DNA of 40,683 nt, from positions 1-40,683 of the forward strand of contig JAEZLZ010000123.1 in NCBI GenBank assembly GCA_023415055.1. Reading direction: 5' to 3'. The position numbers were made by a program, and so were the translations under genes. The stretch is from Bacillota bacterium (GTDB lineage Bacteria; Bacillota; Clostridia; Lachnospirales; Lachnospiraceae). Shown one piece after another: positions 24,475 to 31,174 of this stretch (positions are counted from its first letter, which is position 1; every line of letters starts with the position of its first letter). The notes below the pieces were generated by a model. The model worked only from the letters and a program-made list of their open reading frames with translations. It was not told the DNA's origin and ran no database searches.

Positions 24475-26457
24475 CTACGAAAGCTCCAACAGCTGCTTCT
24501 TCAATTCCACCATCTTATCCCTTAGCTTAGCTGCCTCTTCGAAATTCAGCTCTGCTGCCGCAGTATGCATCTGTCTGGTTACTGTCTTCACCAACTCCTC
24601 CAGTTCCTGACGTGACATGGATTCCAGATCCTTCTCCATATCCTTGATGTTCTTCTCTGCTTTCTTAGAGATACTGATCAGGTCACGGACCTTCTTCACG
24701 ATCGTCGTCGGTGTAATACCGTGTTCTTCATTATATGCCTGTTGAATCTTTCTTCGGCGGTTTGTCTCCGAGATCGCCTTCTTCATTGAATCCGTCTCAC
24801 GATCCGCATACATGATAACATGTCCTTCCGCATTACGGGCAGCCCTGCCGATAGTCTGAATCAACGAAGTCTCCGAACGAAGGAAGCCCTCCTTATCCGC
24901 ATCCAGAATCGCCACCAAGCCAACCTCCGGAATATCAAGTCCTTCTCGCAGGAGGTTAATACCTACCAGAACATCAAAGACATCCATTCGCATATCCCGG
25001 ATAATCTCCGATCGTTCCAGGGTATCGATATCTGAATGAAGATATTTTACCCGGATCCCTACTTCCCGAAGATAGGTGGTAAGATCCTCCGCCATACGTT
25101 TTGTCAGCGTAGTGACAAGTACCTTACTTTTTTTCGCTATCTCTTTCTTAATCTCACCCAGCAGATCATCAATCTGACCGGTGACCGGACGGATCGACAC
25201 TTCCGGGTCCAATAATCCGGTGGGTCGAATTACCTGCTCCGTACGAAGGAGCTCATGCTCCGCTTCATAAACGGAAGGAGTCGCCGACACAAACATGATC
25301 TGGCTGATCTTACTCTCAAATTCTTCAAAGTTAAGCGGCCGGTTATCGAGTGCGGAGGGAAGGCGGAATCCGAAATCTACCAGAGTAGTCTTTCTGGATC
25401 GGTCTCCCGCATACATTCCTCTGATCTGGGGAAGTGTGATATGAGATTCATCGACGATAATCAAAAAGTCCTCAGGAAAATAGTCCATCAGTGTATGTGG
25501 CGGGCATCCCGGCTCCAAACCGGTCAGATGTCTGGAATAATTCTCGATACCGGAACAAAATCCGGTCTCTCGCATCATCTCTACATCAAAGTTCGTTCGC
25601 TCAGAGATTCTCTGTGCTTCCAGAAGCTTATCCTCGCTCTTGAAATACCTGATTCGGTCCTCCAGCTCCTCCTCAATATTACAAATTGCTTTCTCCAGCT
25701 TGTCCTTTGCCACAACATAATGGGATGCAGGAAATATTACGGTATGTTCCAGGCTGCCTTTGATCTCCCCGGTTAATGTATCAATCTCCAAGATTCTCTC
25801 AACCTCATCACCAAAGAATTCTACCCGGATAGCAATCTCTGCCGAGGAGGCGGGGAATATCTCAACCACATCGCCGCGTACACGGAAGGTCCCTCGTTTA
25901 AAATCCATATCGTTGCGGTCATATTGAATCTCGATTAATTTCTTAAGGACCTCATCCCTGTCCTTCATCATGCCCGGACGTAAGGAGAGAACCATATTCT
26001 GATAATCGATCGGGCTTCCCAATCCGTAGATACAGGAAACACTGGCGATGATGATAACGTCCTTACGCTCCGTCAAGGACGCTGTTGCTGAGTGCCGCAG
26101 CTTATCTATCTCCTCATTGATTGAAGAATCTTTCTCTATATAAGTATCCGTGGAGGGAACATATGCCTCCGGTTGATAATAATCGTAGTAACTGACAAAG
26201 TATTCTACTGCATTCTCCGGAAAGAATTCCTTGAATTCTCCGTACAACTGTGCCGCCAGAGTCTTATTATGGGCAATGACTAGGGTGGGCTTCTGAATCT
26301 GCTGAATTACGTTTGCCATGGTAAATGTCTTACCTGAGCCTGTTACACCCAGAAGCGTCTGACACTGATTCCCGCTTCGAAAGCCTTCGACAAGAGCTCT
26401 GATCGCCTCCGGCTGGTCACCAGTCGGTGCATATTCGGATGATAGTTTAAATTCCAT
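24475..26457 (-). CDS. uvrB: UvrABC system protein B
   Basis: Helicase-like damage-verification protein, 660 residues. It starts with the family sequence FKLSSEYAPTGDQPEAI, then Walker A GVTGSGKTFTMA, the beta-hairpin YYDYYQPEAYVP, helicase motifs VDESH, VSATPS and TIGRAARN, and a C-terminal UVR domain (ELVKTVTRQMHTAAAELNFEEAAKLRD) that binds UvrC. The ATG at 26457 matches family starts; it has AAAGG nearby and GGAGG 11 nt upstream. A longer frame begins at 26484. The untranslated leader of about 125 nt contains one copy of the dispersed hairpin repeat, and the promoter has a candidate SOS box. Confidence 0.97.
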   Translation of the reverse strand: MEFKLSSEYAPTGDQPEAIRALVEGFRSGNQCQTLLGVTGSGKTFTMANVIQQIQKPTLVIAHNKTLAAQLYGEFKEFFPENAVEYFVSYYDYYQPEAYVPSTDTYIEKDSSINEEIDKLRHSATASLTERKDVIIIASVSCIYGLGSPIDYQNMVLSLRPGMMKDRDEVLKKLIEIQYDRNDMDFKRGTFRVRGDVVEIFPASSAEIAIRVEFFGDEVERILEIDTLTGEIKGSLEHTVIFPASHYVVAKDKLEKAICNIEEELEDRIRYFKSEDKLLEAQRISERTNFDVEMMRETGFCSGIENYSRHLTGLEPGCPPHTLMDYFPEDFLIIVDESHITLPQIRGMYAGDRSRKTTLVDFGFRLPSALDNRPLNFEEFESKISQIMFVSATPSVYEAEHELLRTEQVIRPTGLLDPEVSIRPVTGQIDDLLGEIKKEIAKKSKVLVTTLTKRMAEDLTTYLREVGIRVKYLHSDIDTLERSEIIRDMRMDVFDVLVGINLLREGLDIPEVGLVAILDADKEGFLRSETSLIQTIGRAARNAEGHVIMYADRETDSMKKAISETNRRRKIQQAYNEEHGITPTTIVKKVRDLISISKKAEKNIKDMEKDLESMSRQELEELVKTVTRQMHTAAAELNFEEAAKLRDKMVELKKQLLELS

Positions 26458-26513
26458 ACCTTTGTATACCTCCATGGATGCCATTTACGTCTTCTCAGTG
26501 TTGCCATTTCCAA

Positions 26514-26560
26514 CGATAGAAAGCACGCTTCGCGAACTTTCTATTGTCATGAATAAAAAG
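26514..26560. repeat. Dispersed hairpin repeat, copy B, in the uvrB leader
   Basis: CGATAGAAAG-CACGCTTCGCGAA-CTTTCTATTG, followed by TCATGAATAAAAAG. It forms a 10-bp stem with an inner CGC-TTC-GCG mini-hairpin. It is near-identical over about 40 bp to copies at 12570 and 30969, and lies between the uvrB promoter and start codon. Confidence 0.75.
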
Positions 26561-26588
26561 CAATCACATACCTACTGTAACGCATGTA

Positions 26589-26617
26589 ATTATATCATAG
26601 CAGTCATACAAAATCAA
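26589..26617 (-). promoter_or_regulatory. uvrB promoter
   Basis: Minus-strand TTGATT (26617-26612), 17 bp, TATAAT (26594-26589), with TG before the -10 (extended -10). Sixteen bases over the -10, GACTGCTATGATATAA, recur exactly in front of the ArsR-type gene near 36050-36065. Confidence 0.8.
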
Positions 26618-26625
26618 TATGTTTT

Positions 26626-26639
26626 CGAATGTTTGTTCT
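26626..26639 (-). promoter_or_regulatory. Candidate LexA (SOS) box upstream of uvrB
   Basis: On the minus strand AGAACAAACATTCG matches 12 of 14 positions of CGAACRNRYGTTYG and sits 8 nt upstream of the -35, as at parE. It overlaps the yaiI stop codon. uvrBA is a known LexA target in B. subtilis. Confidence 0.45.
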
Positions 26640-27081
26640 ATTTTACGGCTTTCTCACAGAGCATAGTAAAGGTGTCTGCGAACCGTTCATTATCCGCATT
26701 TGTACGTTTTTTCGCATGACCGTGGACCCGTTCACCGGCCCTTCTGCATTTTTTGGCAATATCCCGTTCCATGAGCAGTACATCGATATTATGGTCCGTA
26801 TAGATCCTGCCTCCCGGATGGATGGCACAGGCTCCTTTTCCGAGCGCCATAGCTGCTACCCCATAGTCCTGTGTAACCACAATATCTCCCTTTTCCGTCC
26901 GGTTGATTAGAGCAAAATCAACCGCATCCGGTGCCTTACTTACCGTTACTATTTCACTGTAATCCGATGTAAGCTCATGACTTGTATCAATAAGCATCAC
27001 AACCGCGAGCTTATAGCCGGCTGCAATTCGCTCTATGATATCCTTAACCGGGCACGCATCCGCATCCACCAATATCTTCAT
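26638..27081 (-). CDS. YaiI/YqxD-family (UPF0178) protein
   Basis: 147-residue protein of the UPF0178/DUF188 family, which has a PIN-like nuclease fold. Family motifs are the N-terminal ILVDADACPVKD, DFALINRTEKGDIVVTQDYGVA (with the conserved Asp pair) and the basic C-terminal region RVHGHAKKRTNADNERF. Acidic residues in VDADACP and TQDYG are consistent with a metal site, but no substrate is established. AAGGAGA precedes the ATG. It follows thpR by 19 bp and lies upstream of the uvrB promoter. Its stop codon overlaps the candidate SOS box. Confidence 0.88.
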   Translation of the reverse strand: MKILVDADACPVKDIIERIAAGYKLAVVMLIDTSHELTSDYSEIVTVSKAPDAVDFALINRTEKGDIVVTQDYGVAAMALGKGACAIHPGGRIYTDHNIDVLLMERDIAKKCRRAGERVHGHAKKRTNADNERFADTFTMLCEKAVK

Positions 27082-27100
27082 AATACCGATCTCCTTTTAA

Positions 27101-27643
27101 TTATAATGTAATATGAAAAACTTCCGTATAAGTCAGCTTGCCTTCGATACGTTCCGATTTCATAAGGCTGAGTCGATTCACCTCGGTCTCCATCGGTACG
27201 ATACCTGCTTCAAACTCTCCTGCATCAAAATCCTTCCTCATCCGGACACGCCGTCCCAGGGTAAGATGCGGTTTGTACTCCCTGTCATCAATATCAAAGA
27301 AGCCAGCCTCCTTCAGTTCCCTGACCAACTCCTTCTGAAGACACCACAGCATCTCTTGGCGGCGGATGCCGATCCAGTAGATGTTCCCCTCTTCACGTTT
27401 AAAACGCCCGAAGCCTTGGACGAGTAAGGGAAAACTCTCTGCTTTTGCCTTCATCACCGCTCGGTTCATCGCATCCTTTACTTCAGCCAAGCGTTTTGTC
27501 TCTCCGATGAAATTTACGGTAAGATGCAGATTCTCCTTTTCCGTAAAGGTTCCTCCCATGGATCGCTCTTTTAATCTCATCTCGATATCAAATATTTCTG
27601 ATTTCATGTTCTCATCAAATAAAATCGCGGTAAATAATCTCAT
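27101..27643 (-). CDS. thpR: RNA 2',3'-cyclic phosphodiesterase (2H superfamily)
   Basis: 180-residue 2H phosphoesterase, formerly called 2'-5' RNA ligase. The two catalytic HxTx motifs are present: HLTVNFIG (about residue 42) and HLTLGRRV (about 130). The N-terminus RLFTAILFDE and the segment NIYWIGI are typical of ThpR/LigT proteins. It opens 2',3'-cyclic phosphates on RNA ends. The ATG at 27643 is preferred, with GAGG 9 nt upstream; an alternative ATG lies five codons earlier. It forms a two-gene unit with yaiI. Confidence 0.88.
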   Translation of the reverse strand: MRLFTAILFDENMKSEIFDIEMRLKERSMGGTFTEKENLHLTVNFIGETKRLAEVKDAMNRAVMKAKAESFPLLVQGFGRFKREEGNIYWIGIRRQEMLWCLQKELVRELKEAGFFDIDDREYKPHLTLGRRVRMRKDFDAGEFEAGIVPMETEVNRLSLMKSERIEGKLTYTEVFHITL

Positions 27644-27775
27644 CTTAAATCGCCTCATCTTCCATTCTCATTAACAGCTTTCCATTCATACCATAATAAA
27701 GTCATTATATCCCATCGTAGCAGGGTTTAAAAGGATATTAAGGTACTTTTCGCAGGTCTATAGTAATATAATACC

Positions 27776-27804
27776 TTGTAATCTATCTCTCATCCCGCTA
27801 TAAT
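27776..27804 (+). promoter_or_regulatory. Possible promoter of the ComEC-like gene
   Basis: TTGTAA, 17 bp, TATAAT. The predicted start would fall at the ribosome-binding site (27811), giving an unusually short leader, so a second TATAAT about 35 bp upstream may be used instead. Confidence 0.45.
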
Positions 27805-27825
27805 ATTAGTAAGGAGATTAACGAA

Positions 27826-28743
27826 ATGAGAAAAAAAACGAAGCAAGTTTTGAGCCGTATCGGCGGTATTATGCTTCTGGCCGTACTCTCAATATTAATT
27901 AATCAATACATAACAGAATCGGAAAGGGAAGCCTCTCTGAATACTGTAAAACCTACTGATATCATGGAGGTTCACTTTATCGATGTAGGACAGGGAGATG
28001 CCATTTTGGTGGAAGCCGGAAGCGCAGCGATGCTGATCGATGCAGGAGAAAATTCAAAGGGCAATATCGTCAAGAAATATCTTGAAGAGCAGCAAGTTAC
28101 GAAGCTTGACTATGTAATCGGTACTCATCCTCATAGTGATCATATTGGTGGTCTGGACACCATTCTGAACTCCTTTGAGGTAAATAAAATCCTGTTACCG
28201 GATGTGACACACACCACCAAGACCTTCGAGGAAGTGCTTGACGCGGTAGAGCGACGCAAGCTCACGATTACTGTCCCTAAGGTGGGAGACCGGTATTATC
28301 TCGGAGCTGCAGTTTTTACCATTCTGGCACCGAATTCCTCTTCCTACGATGAATTAAATAATTACAGTATCTCCATGAAGCTTACCTATGGTGATAACTC
28401 TTTTATCTTAGCTGGTGATGCAGAACAGCTGTCAGAAAAAGAGATGCTGCAATCCGGACTGGATCTTAGCTCAGACGTACTTAAACTGAGTCATCATGGT
28501 TCTTCCTACAGCAGCTGCGAAGAATTTATTCAGGCTGTGTCGCCTTCCTATGCGGTAATAAGTGTGGGTAAGGACAATGATTATGGGCATCCTCATTCCG
28601 AGACCCTGCAAGCCATGCAAAAGCAAAGGATAAAATTGTACCGAACCGATGAGCAAGGCTCTGTCATATTTACTACGAACGGACATACCATCTCGGTAAA
28701 TACACAGGATTATGTAATCACAGAACAGGATTTAACCAAATAA
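27826..28743 (+). CDS. ComEC/Rec2-like metallo-beta-lactamase-fold hydrolase
   Basis: 305 residues. An N-terminal hydrophobic segment (about 11-27) anchors or exports the protein. The remainder is a metallo-beta-lactamase domain of the ComEC C-terminal type, with EVHFIDVGQGDAILVE, the metal motif HPHSDHIGG, a later GDAE and LSHHGSSYSS, and a closing YGHPH. The ten-helix competence channel of full ComEC is absent, so this is the stand-alone extracellular hydrolase type. The substrate is unknown, possibly nucleic acid or a phosphate ester. AAGGAGA lies upstream. It is followed by a DUF3006 gene, its usual partner in Clostridia. Confidence 0.88.
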   Translation: MRKKTKQVLSRIGGIMLLAVLSILINQYITESEREASLNTVKPTDIMEVHFIDVGQGDAILVEAGSAAMLIDAGENSKGNIVKKYLEEQQVTKLDYVIGTHPHSDHIGGLDTILNSFEVNKILLPDVTHTTKTFEEVLDAVERRKLTITVPKVGDRYYLGAAVFTILAPNSSSYDELNNYSISMKLTYGDNSFILAGDAEQLSEKEMLQSGLDLSSDVLKLSHHGSSYSSCEEFIQAVSPSYAVISVGKDNDYGHPHSETLQAMQKQRIKLYRTDEQGSVIFTTNGHTISVNTQDYVITEQDLTK

Positions 28744-28761
28744 AGGATAGGAGGTTTGCGA

Positions 28762-28986
28762 ATGAAAACATTCATTATCGACCGATTTGAGGGTACCTAT
28801 GCTGTCTGTGAGTCAGAAGATAGCTCCATTGCACTTATACCGAAGTACAAGCTTCCATCAGACTGCAAAGAAGGTGACTGCATTGTTCAGGATGGGCACG
28901 GTATGTATCAGAAGGATACCGAAGCCGAGACAGCAAAAACACGGAAGATCCGCGAACGTATGAGCCGGCTTTTAAATAATACGTAA
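28762..28986 (+). CDS. DUF3006-family small protein
   Basis: 74 residues. The sequence MKTFIIDRFEGTYAVCE...ALIPKYKLPSDCKEGD matches the DUF3006 pattern, a small beta-barrel-like domain with a predicted OB-like shape. It has no signal peptide. The ATG at 28762 follows AGGAGG; an in-frame TTG two codons upstream is rejected. It lies 18 bp after the ComEC-like gene and 14 bp before msrC, forming a probable three-gene operon. DUF3006 is often next to such hydrolases and may serve as their accessory, but no function is known. Confidence 0.8.
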   Translation: MKTFIIDRFEGTYAVCESEDSSIALIPKYKLPSDCKEGDCIVQDGHGMYQKDTEAETAKTRKIRERMSRLLNNT

Positions 28987-29000
28987 TAAGGAGTAAAACA

Positions 29001-29489
29001 ATGCAAGAAATAAATTCCATGTACCCCGAGAATAAGACTGAGTTATATAAGCTTCTTAATGAGCAGTTAAAGGCCCTTTTAGAGGACGAGCCTTATGTGA
29101 TACCGAATCTGAGTAACGCTTCCGCTCTCTTAAACGGAGCTCTGAAGGATATCAACTGGGTTGGTTTTTACTTGATCCATGAAAATGAGCTGCTCCTCGG
29201 ACCTTTCCAGGGGAAAACAGCCTGTATTCACATTCCTATCGGCAGAGGCGTGTGCGGTAGCGCCGTAGCGAAGAATATGACCCAGCTTGTACCGGATGTG
29301 CACGCATTTCCGGGTCACATCGCTTGTGACAGTGCTTCCCGTTCCGAAATTGTAATACCCCTCCGATGCGGAGAAAGGATAACCGGTGTATTGGATATTG
29401 ATAGTCCTGTTCCCGAACGTTTTGACGAGGAAGACAAAAAAGGACTTGAGGAATTTGCAAGAATATTGCAAGAAGGCTGTAACTGGTAA
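29001..29489 (+). CDS. msrC: Free methionine-(R)-sulfoxide reductase (GAF domain)
   Basis: Reduces free L-methionine-(R)-sulfoxide, part of oxidative-damage defence. The 162-residue single GAF-domain protein has family motifs DINWVGFYLIHENELLLGPFQG, CIHIPIGRGVCGSA (about residues 75-88) and AFPGHIACDSASRSEIVIP. The three conserved Cys used in catalysis and disulfide exchange are present, and DIDSP lies near the end. AAGGAG precedes the ATG. It is the third gene after the ComEC-like and DUF3006 genes. The last codons and the stop form part of the terminator hairpin. Confidence 0.92.
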   Translation: MQEINSMYPENKTELYKLLNEQLKALLEDEPYVIPNLSNASALLNGALKDINWVGFYLIHENELLLGPFQGKTACIHIPIGRGVCGSAVAKNMTQLVPDVHAFPGHIACDSASRSEIVIPLRCGERITGVLDIDSPVPERFDEEDKKGLEEFARILQEGCNW

Positions 29490-29504
29490 GTTACAGCCTT
29501 CTTG
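29469..29504 (+). terminator. Terminator overlapping the msrC stop codon
   Basis: Perfect 16-bp stem CAAGAAGGCTGTAACT/AGTTACAGCCTTCTTG with a GGTA loop, then TTTGC. The 5' arm encodes the final residues of MsrC and the loop contains part of the stop codon. It separates msrC from the convergent kinase gene and is nearly symmetrical, so it may act both ways. Confidence 0.75.
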
Positions 29505-29526
29505 TTTGCGCCAACATGTGCGCCGT

Positions 29527-30033
29527 CTATCCTTTCATAGCCTCAACCGTATCCTTAATCTTTGCCATAAGCTCTTCCATATCAAGCTCTTCCGCATCTA
29601 TGGTTACATGGGCATATTGTTCATAGAGTGGACAGCGCTCTTCATATAGGGACTGTAGTGTCTGTCCTTCACGAAAGACAACTCCCCGCTGTTTTATATT
29701 ACCAAGCCTTTTACTGATGGTCCGATAGCTTAATTTGATATAGACAACGGTACCGAGGCTGCGAAGATGTTCCATTGCCTTCGCTCCATAGATCACACTT
29801 CCGCCCGTGGCAATGACTGAATGCTCTGTCATAATGCTGCTGTTTACCTGCTCTTCCATGGCGATCAGTCCTTCCAATCCGTCACGCTCAATGATATCCT
29901 TCAGCAGACAGTTCTCCTGTTCCTGAATCAGAAGATCCGAATCAATAAAATGATAGCCCATTACCTTAGCTAAGATCACGCCTACCGTACTTTTGCCGGC
30001 ACCCGGCATTCCGATTAATACAATATTGTTCAT
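29527..30033 (-). CDS. Shikimate-kinase-like P-loop kinase
   Basis: 168 residues with the AroK fold: Walker A GMPGAGKST (about residues 8-16), FIDSDLLIQ with the substrate Asp, a SVIATGGSVI Gly-rich segment, an Arg in the lid (QRGVVF) and EERCPLYEQYA with the C-terminal Arg. In authentic shikimate kinases the sequence before the helix reads F-R-x-x-E and its Arg binds the shikimate carboxylate. Here it is LEGLIAMEE, without Arg, so the substrate may differ. The ATG at 30033 follows AAAGGA. It is monocistronic with no other aro genes nearby. Automated annotation would say shikimate kinase. Confidence 0.7.
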   Translation of the reverse strand: MNNIVLIGMPGAGKSTVGVILAKVMGYHFIDSDLLIQEQENCLLKDIIERDGLEGLIAMEEQVNSSIMTEHSVIATGGSVIYGAKAMEHLRSLGTVVYIKLSYRTISKRLGNIKQRGVVFREGQTLQSLYEERCPLYEQYAHVTIDAEELDMEELMAKIKDTVEAMKG

Positions 30034-30254
30034 TCTTATCATTCCTTTGCTTAGTCATTTGAACACTGGTGGCTTCTGCGCCTACCGATCGTTTCTTATC
30101 CTAAAAGTATAATACACAGGAACGAATTTATCCAGTCTTAAATAAATCATCATTTCCAGGTATTAGATTTCTATTCCTCAGGATTATTACCGTTTTACTT
30201 CCGTGTTAATTTATGCTAGAATAATTCAAAATAATCTAAGCGAGGTCATGAAAA

Positions 30255-30545
30255 ATGGCTCAATTATTAGAGGCTGCAATGGTGATCAGCTTTGGTCTCT
30301 CCTGGCCGACATCCATCCTGAAATCCTATACTTCCCGTACCGCCAAAGGCAAAAGCATCATCTTTCTATGTTTCATATTGGTCGGGTATCTGTTTGGTAT
30401 CACCTCCAAATTCATCAGCGGTAACCTAACCTATGTGGTAGTATTCTATATTATTAATTTCGTGATGGTATTCATCGACCTTTGTCTGTATCTTCGTAAT
30501 CGTAAGTTGGATAAAGCAAGGGAGCTGAACCAGAGCCTACTTTAG
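30255..30545 (+). CDS. Small SemiSWEET/PQ-loop-like membrane protein
   Basis: 96 residues with three predicted membrane helices (about 4-20, 34-52, 58-80). The first helix ends with SWPTSILKSYTSRTAKGKS, like the P-Q-x-x-K...GxS pattern of SemiSWEET sugar transporters, which act as dimers of three-helix bundles. The usual PQ dipeptide is WP here, so it is a divergent relative and its substrate is unknown. GAGGTC precedes the ATG. It is followed by a DUF2249 gene. It might also be an unrelated three-helix protein. Confidence 0.55.
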   Translation: MAQLLEAAMVISFGLSWPTSILKSYTSRTAKGKSIIFLCFILVGYLFGITSKFISGNLTYVVVFYIINFVMVFIDLCLYLRNRKLDKARELNQSLL

Positions 30546-30664
30546 CTCCGTTACATAGATGTGATTCAAATCATATCCACCGGATGAATTCTCCTATATC
30601 ATACTATCTGTACAATGTTTCCAGAACGCTCGGAGGCATGAAAAACAGAGAGGAGCATACGCAA

Positions 30665-30898
30665 ATGAAGGATTTTGCAGCACAGGTGGATGCACGTTTA
30701 TACGAACCCAAGAATAAGCATGTCACAATTTTTAATACCTTTGAAGCACTAAAATCAGGAGAGTGCATGGAGTTGATTAATGACCATGATCCCAGACCGC
30801 TTCATTATCAATTTATTATGGAACGGCCGGATACCTTTGAATGGGAATATCTCGAGGAAGGTCCCGAGGTATGGAGAGTCGCTATTACAAGAAAATAG
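30665..30898 (+). CDS. DUF2249-domain protein
   Basis: 77 residues (start at 30665, AGAGGAG 9 nt upstream; longer starts lack a correctly spaced site). The domain reads VDARLYEPKNKHVTIFNTFEAL, GECMELINDHDPRPLHYQF and FEWEYLEEGPEVWRV, a clear DUF2249 pattern. The family has a TusA-like fold and occurs with nitrite, nitric oxide and metal redox functions. The NDHDPRPL motif is intact. It lies 119 bp after the SemiSWEET-like gene and may share its transcript. Biochemical role unknown. Confidence 0.85.
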   Translation: MKDFAAQVDARLYEPKNKHVTIFNTFEALKSGECMELINDHDPRPLHYQFIMERPDTFEWEYLEEGPEVWRVAITRK

Positions 30899-30968
30899 TG
30901 AAATACTTCACACCTTCTTCCTATACCAAGTCACTAAACAGAGTACAATACAAGAAGAATCGCACAAA

Positions 30969-31087
30969 CGATAGAAAGCACGCTTCGCGTACTTTCTATC
31001 GTCACGAATAAATTACAGGGATGTTGCAGCATCATCCGTTTCCTTCTGTGGAAGGAAGAACATAAGATGATGGATACACATCCCTGT
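30969..31087. repeat. Dispersed hairpin repeat, copy C, with nested downstream hairpin
   Basis: CGATAGAAAG-CACGCTTCGCGTA-CTTTCTATCG (30969-31001) repeats the element at 12570 and 26514. Like copy A, it is followed by a long nested structure: ACAGGGATGT/ACATCCCTGT (31015-31087) encloses CATCATC/GATGATG and CCTTC/GAAGG. Sequence differs from copy A but the architecture is the same. It lies between the convergent DUF2249 and galT genes and probably ends transcription. Confidence 0.7.
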
Positions 31088-31105
31088 TTCTGTTATATAG
31101 TTCCG

Positions 31106-31157
31106 TTATGTATTTCTCTTATGTATTTCTCTTATGTATTTCTGTTATGTATTCCTG
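31106..31157. repeat. Tandem repeat of 13 bp, four units
   Basis: TTATGTATTTCTC occurs four times head to tail; the third unit ends in G and the fourth has one more change. It lies just after the galT stop codon. It looks like a variable-number repeat that could differ between strains. Confidence 0.9.
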
Positions 31158-31174
31158 ATACCTACCTGCCGTTA

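Noticed and set aside
25255..25776. 173-residue plus-strand frame inside uvrB
   Set aside because: Antisense shadow of a clearly conserved gene; composition reflects uvrB codons.
31106..31157. CRISPR array
   Set aside because: The repeats are directly adjacent without spacers; it is a simple tandem repeat.
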